Shown piece after piece: positions 57,001 to 64,000 of a stretch of 64,000 nt of DNA. Numbering within the stretch: position 1 is the stretch's first letter; each line of letters begins with the position of its first letter. The notes below the pieces were generated by a model that saw nothing but the letters and a program-made list of their open reading frames with translations, searched no databases and was not told the DNA's origin. Both the position numbers and the translations under genes were made by a program. This stretch comes from Lunularia cruciata (Eukaryota; Streptophyta; Marchantiopsida; Lunulariales; Lunulariaceae): positions 1,493,001-1,557,000 of the forward strand of contig OX419755.1 of NCBI GenBank assembly GCA_948567375.1, read 5' to 3'.

Positions 57001-57527
57001 GACTAGGACTTGGAGGTAGATGATTGGTTTCTTGACAAAGAGCTATATCATTTGATGGCAATGCAAAGTATGAGGTATGAAATATGATATCATTATCTAC
57101 ACACTTGCCAATGTCTTGAGGGACTGTACTTGGAGCAAAGGGCAGTCTTTCTCAAGAAAATGGGATTGTATCAATTGAAGCACAACATTTTGTTTAAAAT
57201 AGATGAAGAAAAATTACTTTGTAGGTGCTTGGAAGCATGGGTTAGGTAGGTACTTTGTACCTACCTAATAGGTACTTTGTAGGTGCTTTAAGACTAGGAC
57301 TTGGAGGTAGATGATTGGTTTCTTGACAAAGAACTACATCATTTGATGGCAATGCAAAGTATGAGGTATGCTGTATGATACCATTATCTACATACTTGCC
57401 AATGTCTTGAAGGACTGCACATGGAGCAAAGGGCAGTCTTTCTCAAGAAAATGAGATTGTATCAATTGAAGCACAACATTTTGCTTAAAATAGGTGAAGA
57501 AAAAGTACTTTGTAGTTGCTTGGAAGC
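57001..57527 (+). repeat. Tandem duplication, 291-bp period, in G5
   Basis: GACTAGGACTTGGAGGTAGA at 57001 recurs at 57292, and the copies remain alignable to about 57235 and 57527. At the junction lies a palindrome with 11-bp arms, TAGGTAGGTAC at 57243-57253 and its inverse at 57257-57267. The palindrome may have promoted the duplication. Confidence 0.8.
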
Positions 57528-58600
57528 ATACAAAGTAGGAGGAGTAATCAAGTCCTTACACTTGGAAGCATTGGGAGGACACTATGCCTTGAAGAACATA
57601 GTGCAAAAAATCCTTGTGGTAGGGTATTGGTGGCCTTTGATGTACAAGGATACTCAATCCCATATCCAAAGTTGTGATGCTTGTCAAAGAATAGGGAAGC
57701 TGATGGCTACTTCTCAATGGCCTTTAAGAACAATTTTACCATTGGTTCTATTTGAGAAATGAGAAATTACTTTTGTGGACCTAATTCATGAGGAAGTGAT
57801 ACATTTTAGTATGCACTGACTATGCTACTAAAATGATTGAAGCCAAAGCAACTTGAAGAGATGATGCAAATACTGTAGCTGAATTTTTCTTCCAAAATAT
57901 CATATCTTGTTATAAATGTCCTCTAGAATTAGTTAGTGACCCAGGGGCTCATTTTTTAACCCACTTGTGGAGGCATTAACCAAGTACTTCCAAATAACAC
58001 ATTGAAAGTTGACTCCTTACAACCCAAAAGCTAATGGACTGACTGAAAAAGAAACTGGATTGTTGTGTAAAATTTTAAATAAGGTGACTGTCAATTATCC
58101 ATACAATTGGGATACAAAGCTATCTGCAGCTTTGTGGGCATACAGAACCTCTGAAAAGATTAAAACCAAGTAAACTCCATATTTCTTGACATACAGATTG
58201 CATCCCATACTACCATTTGAATTTGAAGTACCATCATATTGTATCTTGTGCAAAGAGCAATTGTTAGAGGAGGAAAGTCAAGATCTTTGGATCCATCAAC
58301 TGATGTGGTTAGAAGAGGCAAGAGATGATGTAATGCAAACCACAAAGGATATACAAGCTTTGTGGAAAGTCAAGCATCATAAGCGCATATGGCCTATTGT
58401 TGTTTGAGAGGGAGATTGGTGTTGTTCTATGATAGTCACCAATTTCATTTCTAGGCAAGCTGCACTTAAGGTGGATGGGGCCATATTGTGTACTTAATGT
58501 TTATGATAATGGCTCTATTCAATAGGCAGACTTGGATAGAAATCCATTTGCCACTCATGTAAATGGGTGGAGAGTCAAAAAAGTATTGGACCATGGACCC
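57500..58600 (+). pseudogene. G5 integrase
   Basis: The zinc region is intact: HLEALGGH with WWPLMYKDTQSHIQSCDACQR at 57565-57690. FVDLI, the first catalytic Asp, is near 57775. ELVSDPGAHFL is near 57935 with the second Asp kept. NGLTEKETG is near 58035 with the Glu kept. AALWAYRTSEK is near 58130. The C-terminus (NGWRVKKVLDHGP near 58565) has no chromodomain. Several frameshifts occur, but the D, D and E codons survive. Confidence 0.75.
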
Positions 58601-58650
58601 AAAAGTGTATATAAGAGAGGCAACCAATTTTTGCATGGACACTTACATTT

Positions 58651-58664
58651 GAGGAGGGAAGGGG
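58651..58664 (+). other. Polypurine tract before C8
   Basis: GAGGAGGGAAGGGG ends 2 bp before the first base of the C8 LTR-C sequence (58667). A purine tract at this place is what defines a 3' LTR start, so it is the key support for LTR-C being an LTR. Confidence 0.65.
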
Positions 58665-59187
58665 TATCTCATACCTACATTTATCTTTGTTTCTGATTAG
58701 TTTTAAAGAAAAATTGTATAGTTGAAGCCAAATTGAAGCCAAATGGTGAAAGAAGAGAAGAATCATGTATTAGGTTCATACTTGAAGAAGTTGACTTTGG
58801 TAAGAGGAAGAAGCCCTTGGATTGGACTTGAAGGGTGGTATACCCAAAGTAAGGACACTTTACCTTGGGGTGATCAAGCCAAACCAAAGAATTGTAACAA
58901 CTTTTCTTTGGGCTAACCAGTCAAGAAGGCACAATAAAAAAACAGCCAATTTGTGAGCAAGATAAATTTGAGAGTTACAAGAGGAACGCATGCAAAAGGT
59001 GTGTGTCAAGTAAAGATTGACTACAAAATGACCACATACCATAACACTTTAAGGTTAAGACTTCATCAAGGAATTGCCAAATGTCAAAAAATGTCATGTT
59101 TCTCTTAGTTGTTGTCGTGAAGGAGTTAGAATTACATGGCCAGGTGAGGGTTTGAACTTTCAAAGACCAAGTGTTAGAAAACACACA

Positions 59188-61627
59188 ATGCCAACAAAGT
59201 GAGAAAGAAGAGTCCTTCAATTGTAGTGAGGAATCCTACAATTTGGAGGTTGGATGTAAAGGCAAGAATCAAAGACTTGAGTAGACTTTAGATCATATTT
59301 CTAGCCAAGAACAAGAATGTAAGGTTTTTAGGGTTCATGGTAGAAATTGCTGCCAACAATTGTGAGGTAGGTCCCAAAGCGGAGAGAAAGAGAGGAAATC
59401 CAGCTTGATGGACGAAGTTGGGATTGGAGATTAGTCTTGGGAAAGGAAGTTGGAGATGTGGTTGGAGTCACCTTCTATTGGAAGGGAGATTCTTTGGAGG
59501 AAACTACAGAGGTGCAAAGTTCCTTCCACGCCTCTTGCACCAATAATGGATACAAGGTAGATACATATTGGGACCCAATGGGGCAAAGTATCATCAAGAT
59601 GATGATGTTTAAACCAAAGTGCAACACATACATGACAAAGTAATAGGCAATATTCTTCCACCAAATGTTTATGGTAGTTGTTTTCACCAACAAAAAAGGC
59701 AAATGATTGTGAAATAGAGGATGAATATGCAACACATTTCTATCTATGTTTGAACTTGCTTACTTTGGAGGAAAAACAAAGAATGATGTCTCACTTTCAT
59801 CCAGACTTGTGTTGGGATGTAGACAAAGACAAGTAACATTATATAAGATAGATCCAAGGAAGCAATGAACAGTTTGCTAGGAGGTGGTAGTAGAAGATAG
59901 TGGCAATAACCATTTTGAAGACAAAGAAGTGGAGTAAACATCAGGAGATATCACCAGTTCAGCCATAAAAGGCTAGAAGATCAAACTTGAGGTACAAGAC
60001 AGTAGTAGTGGACCTATCATCAAGGACGGAGTCAAAAGGAGAAGTTGAGTATAGGTCAAAGTACTCAAAGAAAGAAAAAGAAAAGCTCACTCTACAAAGT
60101 AGGGGATCAAGCAGTGAGAATGATGAAGAGCCCAAAGTTTAGCAATCAATGGAAGAAGTGGCTAAAGAGGAGGAATGAGAGTTCTATACAACAATTCATT
60201 GGATGGAAGGAGGGGATGCCCCATATTTGGAATTGCATGAGGTGGAGATGGCCAAAGATTGGGATGAAAAGCCAAGGTTGGTGTTGCAAAGGGGAGAAAG
60301 ATCAAAGAGAAGTCTATAGTCTACAATTGCAAGGACAAGCCAAGCCGATGAGGATGAAGAAAGCTCACAAGATATCAAGTTAAAGGTGAGAAGATCACAA
60401 ATTTAGGGTAAGGAAACCTTGGATAACTTGCTTGTTAAAGCCAAGTACAAAGAGAACAAAGATGAGATAGAAGATTTCAGTGGAGTAGGTATCTATCAAA
60501 GATCATCTATCCTCTATTATAGTAGTTGAAGAAGAAGAAGTAGGACCTAAAGAAAGATCATCCAAAGGTGAAGGATGAGTTGCCTATGGTGAAGTATCTA
60601 AGCAAAGAAGTTTAGGAGTTAAAATAAGGAGTAAAAAAAGGAGAAGAAGAAGCTAAGAACTTGATGCTATACTTAGGAAGAAGAACAAAGATAACTCGAA
60701 GGAGAGTCTTGCAAAGCATAGAAGAGATCTTGAATGTCAAGTTGAAGAATTGAAGGATCAAAAGGTAGCATTGAGAGGTTGAAGAGAGAATTCAATGAAA
60801 TGTAGTAGATGTGATGCATTTAGAGGCTATTTTAGTAGTAAGAGAGCAAGAACTAGAGAAATTGGGATTGGTTGTAGCAGAGAAGGATTGGGCCTAGCAA
60901 TGCAAATTAGCAAGTAAAAGTAGTGAAGAATAAAGGTTGTGAGACTTGCTCAAAAGCATTCAATATGGTGAAAAGAATGAAGTGTTGAAGGTGGATCAAG
61001 AGGAAGAATTGAAGATATACTGAGAAGAATTAGAGGCAAAAAGGATAGGGAGGTGTTTATTCCAAAGAATACATTGGTATCAGTTAGAGAGATCATTGAG
61101 AGATTAAAGGTGATGCCAAGTACCAAAGTAGAAGTAAGTTTAGAGGAACCAAGACTGCACAAATTAAACTTGTTGGTGAAAGAGATGAGGAAGAGAAAGG
61201 CAAAGGATGTATATATGAACAATCTATTGATTCATCTTGATTCATGATTCATGTTGATAGAGTAGATAGGAAGATGATACAAGTAGTAGACAATCTTGGA
61301 TTAGATTTAGTCAGGTCAAAAGTGGAAAAAATTTGTAGCAATGTAAAGCTAGGAACCCGACAAGAAGTAGTGGAGTAGGAGTGCAAGTGACTTTGGGTGA
61401 TATACTTGAATCATCTAAAGAAGTTAGGATTGAGAAGGAGAATTTAGTTAAGAAGACTATGACTATGACTATGGCTATGACTAAACTATGGTTCTAGTTT
61501 AGACTAATGATAGGATAGAAATAAAAGAAGAAATAGTACTATTAGATGAACCCAAAGTGCAGAAGGTGCTTGAAGGAACATAGGGAGTATAGAAGCCAAA
61601 GTAGAAGTAGATATTGGATTGGATTAG
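59188..61627 (+). pseudogene. LTR-C long ORF, copy C8
   Basis: From ATG 59188 (MPTK) to the family stop at 61625-61627 (VDIGLD). It is heavily broken. The readable parts are the SFLGKE...DSLEETTEVQSSFHASC segment at 59437-59560, FFHQMF near 59655, the acidic part near 60060, the coiled coil near 60690-61250 (KVEVSLEEPRLHKLNLLVKEM) and the C-terminus. It keeps the same order of parts as C2. Confidence 0.6.
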
Positions 61628-61750
61628 AAGTAACTAATCAAAATTTGAAAAAATAGATATGAAGAAGTGGAGTGACACTTTGGATCTACAATGTGAAAGT
61701 AGTAGTTGAAGCAGTTAGGCAGTTTAGATAACTATTGAGTGTGCTACCTA

Positions 61751-61888
61751 TTTAAAGAAGACATATTTCTCATATAGACTCAATTGGAGCCTAGCCCCAT
61801 TTTGCCTTTTTTGTCTCTCCCTTATTTGGCTTGATGGGGTCTTCCTATTTTTCATGTTCTCTATGTGGTCACCTTTCTCTTTAAAGAA
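61751..61888. repeat. 129-bp insertion in C8 flanked by TTTAAAGAA
   Basis: The direct repeat TTTAAAGAA at 61751-61759 and 61880-61888 brackets sequence absent from all other LTR-C units. Its middle (TTTTGTCTCTCCC ... GGTCTTCCTAT) resembles 12980-13045. It is a small dispersed element with a 9-bp target duplication, or a slipped duplication. Confidence 0.55.
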
Positions 61889-62123
61889 AGCATTTGTAGT
61901 GAGTTGTTGTTTAGTTCAATATTCATATTTTTGAAGTTGAGTGAAATAAAGTGTTGTAATTGGATGCTCATTATTTTAGCTTAATTTCAAGCATCAATCT
62001 TGTGTTTGTGTTTGTGAGTATTTGGAGAAGTTCAAATTGCAATCATAATGTGTAGATGTTGGATTTTGTAGTGCTAATGTTCATTTTGTGTTTGATCTTG
62101 AGTGGAGTGCAATTGAGGTAATG

Positions 62124-62466
62124 TGTAACAATATGGAGTTTAGCAACAAAGTTAGTAAGGCTAACAAAGTAGCAAATAAGACAAATTAGACTAGAATATT
62201 CCAAAAGTATCTTGAAAGCTTCCCGGCTAGCTTAGTTTGTACCTCAAGTAAGTGGCTTCTAGAAGGAAGCTTCTAGAAGGTTCTAACTAGCTTAGCTTGC
62301 ATGCCAAGTAAGAAACTTCTAGCAAGAAGCTTCTCAAGAGCCTTGTAGGATCCCTATAAATACAAGAGCCAAAGCTCATGCTAGGCATTTGGAGTTTTCC
62401 CTCATTCAAGTGTCCCAATGTGAGCTCTCATTCTTCTATTTCTCTCGTTAGTAACGGTCTTTTACA
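62124..62466 (+). repeat. G3 5' LTR (LTR-B)
   Basis: This LTR is 343 bp, begins TGTAACAATATGGAG and ends TCTTTTACA. It contains CTATAAATACAAGAG near 62352, a likely TATA box. Confidence 0.85.
62352..62358 (+). promoter_or_regulatory. TATA box in G3 5' LTR
   Basis: TATAAATA, about 110 bp before the LTR end, is also found as TATTTATA on the minus strand of the other LTR-B copies (52856, 24114). It is consistent with a U3/R promoter. Confidence 0.5.
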
Positions 62467-62467
62467 T

Positions 62468-62479
62468 TGGTATCAGAGC
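62468..62479 (+). other. G3 primer-binding site
   Basis: TGGTATCAGAGC, 1 bp after the LTR, matches initiator-Met tRNA. It is intact here but damaged in G4. Confidence 0.85.
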
Positions 62480-62799
62480 AGGAATGGGATAGATGGAATT
62501 TATGGACCACCAAATCCACTTCCGCCAAACCATTGGGATTTTCATGTCCAAATATTACCCAAGCATTATTTTACCCAATTCATCACCTCATGTTTTGGGT
62601 AGGATTTTCTGCATATGATTGCCTTGTTTGAGGAAACCTTGATACTTCTGCTTGTAACTTATGGAGACCGGTGGACGTGATGCATCTATGTATTAATCAT
62701 TTAGATAAATTGAGAGTAGTGTGATAGAGTAGTAGCTATGGTGACAATACCAAACATTATCTTTGCAATGCAGTAAAAAATTGAGCACCTTACTTGATT

Positions 62800-63600
62800 G
62801 TTTGATAAACGAGAAAGCAACAACAAGAATATATAAAGGGAGCACTAATTTGAGATGAAAAAGATTGAATCTGATTTCCAAAACCCAAGGTGTTTGAAGG
62901 CAAGAATCTTATGAGAATAGTGGAGAATTTTGTGTATGATCACAAACGTTACTTTGAAGTCACCAATCTTCAAGATGAATGGAAACAAATTCTCTTGGCT
63001 TCTAAGCAATTGGATGGTGTGGCAAAACTTTGGTGGCGATTTCAAGTGGAGCAAGCTAAATGATAGATTGTTGCACAAATTTTGACATGAGTAGAATTCA
63101 AGGATACAATACTTAGTCTATTACAAACTATAAATGCCACCAAAGCTACACAAGATAAACTAGTGGAGTTGCAGCAGATTGATTCTACAAGGAGCTACGT
63201 AACACAATTTCAGAACATCATCATGCAAATTCCAAGTATACAAGAAGATAAAGTTCTAGATCAATTTGTGTGGAGATTGAAGGCACAAACCAAATTGGAG
63301 GTAACCATGTGGGAACCACAAAATGTAGAAGAAGCCATGCAATTGGCTGAGCGCTTTGATTCCTTGGTTGCAACAACTTGGTCTTGACCTTGACCTATGC
63401 AAAGCCTACCAATACACTATGTACAGGTGGAAGAACTGGTACCATTGGAGATTGATGTATATCCAGCAGAGACCACTTGATACAGTGGATAGAGAAAGAT
63501 TGTGACAAAATGGATGTTGTTTTTATTGTCGCCAAGTTAGACATTGCATTGCTGAATGTCCATTCAAGAATGGGTAACCTTGACAAATTGCCCAAATGGA
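62800..63600 (+). pseudogene. G3 gag with zinc knuckle
   Basis: The gag region has PKVFEGKNLMRIVENFVYD and LASKQLDGVAKLWWRFQVE near 62885-63055, the capsid-like part with the W-W-F pattern of plant gypsy Gag. The open piece 63163-63387 has RSYVTQFQNIIMQIPS and DQFVWRLKAQTKLEV. The CCHC knuckle C-FY-C-RQVR-H-CIAE-C lies at about 63517-63560 with all ligands kept. Stops at 63061 and 63387 break the frame. Confidence 0.75.
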
Positions 63601-63716
63601 GTTTGTGGAAAAAATGATCAAGGAAACAAGAAATCCTAGTAGGAGATTTTGAACCACCTACTAGAAGCTTGATTAATTCCAATGGGATTGAAGGCTTGAC
63701 CTATGCAAATTTTCTT

Positions 63717-63776
63717 CACTTGCAAGGTACAATATCTAATCGGGGAACCCCGATTAGATATTGTACCTTGCAAGTG
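63717..63776. repeat. Perfect 29-bp inverted repeat in G3
   Basis: The arms at 63717-63745 and 63748-63776 are perfect inverses with a 2-nt spacer (AA). The equivalent place in G4 (35760-35800 joined to 37678) has a single arm. A perfect inverted duplication with almost no loop suggests a strand switch during reverse transcription or repair. An assembly or sequencing artefact should be excluded. Confidence 0.85.
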
Positions 63777-63778
63777 AT

Positions 63779-63818
63779 GTAAGATGTAGGATTTTGGTGT
63801 AAGATGTAGGATTTTGGT
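63779..63818 (+). repeat. 20-bp direct tandem duplication in G3
   Basis: GTAAGATGTAGGATTTTGGT is present twice in a row, immediately after the hairpin. G4 has one copy in the corresponding place. Confidence 0.85.
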
Positions 63819-64000
63819 TGATTTTGGAAATTCAGAGAATTGCATATCTATGCAGGTAGCAAAGGAATTGGGTATTCTTATCAAGAAAGTGATTGGAAGG
63901 AGATTGAGGATGGCGGATGGTAGAAAGGGTTATGCATTCCTTACCTCACATCTTGTTACTTTTAAGATTGGCAATGAGTATTTGGAGTGTATGAGGTTTG
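63819..64000 (+). pseudogene. G3 protease start
   Basis: DFGNSENCISMQVAKELGI follows the hairpin and duplication, matching the protease active-site region (usual D-S-G-A or D-F-G-A). RLRMADGRKGYAF and TFKIGNEYLE continue to the window edge. The frame is open to the edge. Confidence 0.65.

Larger units (their letters stand above)
52941..62123 (+). mobile_element. C7-G5-C8: LTR-C element with gypsy pol between two LTR-C sequences
   Basis: C7 starts TGTGGTACCCACA at 52941. Its LTR-C sequence runs to about 54527. Gypsy protease, RT, RNase H and integrase remnants (G5) follow in the same orientation, then a polypurine tract (58651-58664), then a second LTR-C sequence (C8) from 58667. C7 and C8 are the closest relatives of each other, as paired LTRs should be. 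I read this as a full-length member with a giant LTR at each end, the 5' LTR having lost its 3' half together with the primer site and part of gag. The right end of C8 is cut at 62124 by G3. The left target bases are TTAAT (52936-52940); the partner is outside. Confidence 0.6.
58667..62123 (+). repeat. C8: second LTR-C sequence, proposed 3' LTR
   Basis: It begins TCTCATACCTACATTT, aligned to the C7 start TGTGGTACCCACAATT. It is collinear with LTR-C units through the long ORF and most of the tail. It stops about 390 bp short of the usual 3' end, where LTR-B of G3 begins. A 129-bp insertion lies at 61760-61888. Confidence 0.65.
62124..64000 (+). mobile_element. G3, LTR-B gypsy, 5' part
   Basis: It starts with an LTR-B LTR in plus orientation inside C8, followed by primer site, leader, gag with zinc knuckle and the start of protease, and it runs out of the window. 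Its orientation is opposite to G4, so it is not the missing part of G4's 5' LTR. Confidence 0.8.

Noticed and set aside
55651-58600. G5 as an endogenous pararetrovirus (caulimovirus-like)
   Set aside because: It has an integrase with zinc region and D, D, E residues, which pararetroviruses lack.
62124-62466. LTR at 62124 as the missing remainder of G4's 5' LTR
   Set aside because: It is in the opposite orientation and is complete, with its own primer site and gag following.

Overview
This window is plant-type repeat DNA and almost entirely retrotransposon. It is AT-rich, has no intact host gene that I can see, and is packed with decayed Ty3/gypsy elements whose primer sites match the 3' end of initiator-Met tRNA. 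The depth of nesting, the solo LTRs and the frequent CGA-to-TGA stops fit a large, heavily methylated plant genome, perhaps a gymnosperm. The species cannot be fixed from the sequence.

Four LTR families are used as names here. LTR-A is a chromodomain gypsy: a plus-strand three-LTR array G1 at 24178-32359, a minus-strand element G2 at 38947-52734, a minus-strand solo LTR at 13776-18104 and a scrap at 1188-1297. LTR-B is a second chromodomain gypsy: minus-strand G4 from 23997, plus-strand G3 from 62124, and a solo LTR at 10396-10820. LTR-D belongs to an old gypsy, G6, at about 1735-12700. LTR-C is the unusual one: units of about 3.7-3.8 kb that start TGTGG and end in TTGTCACA or a close variant. 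Six units here have perfect 5-bp target-site duplications, but none has terminal direct repeats of its own.

I interpret the LTR-C units as solo copies of a giant LTR. Each carries a TATA box and, about 20-28 bp later, the start of a long broken reading frame of about 860 codons: a tryptophan-rich domain, an acidic stretch, an arginine-rich patch and a long coiled coil. The composite at 52941-62123 supports this, because gypsy protease, RT, RNase H and integrase remnants lie between two LTR-C sequences in one orientation and a polypurine tract ends 2 bp before the second. If correct, this gypsy lineage encodes a protein inside its own LTR, so every solo LTR is a potential stand-alone gene. This is the best candidate for an undescribed system in the window.

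Layout. 1-1174 is the end of an LTR-C copy (C0). 1175-12720 is old gypsy G6, cut by LTR-C copy C1 (2359-9819), itself cut by copy C2 (4196-7976), and by a solo LTR-B. 13776-18104 is a solo LTR-A cut after 4 bp by LTR-C copy C5. 18110-23996 has no recognisable genes but holds a 69-bp-arm inverted repeat and a 108-bp tandem repeat. From 23997 to the window end everything is nested in or on G4: G1 in its 3' LTR, LTR-C copy C6 in its protease region, G2 in its primer-binding site (G2 holds C4, which holds C3), the C7-G5-C8 composite in its 5' LTR, and G3 inside C8. Target-site duplications give the order of most of these insertions.

All reading frames are broken, so the window documents extinct copies. 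The LTR-C protein is nevertheless recognisable across diverged subfamilies, with conservative replacements in its N-terminal domain, which suggests that the source copies were under selection.
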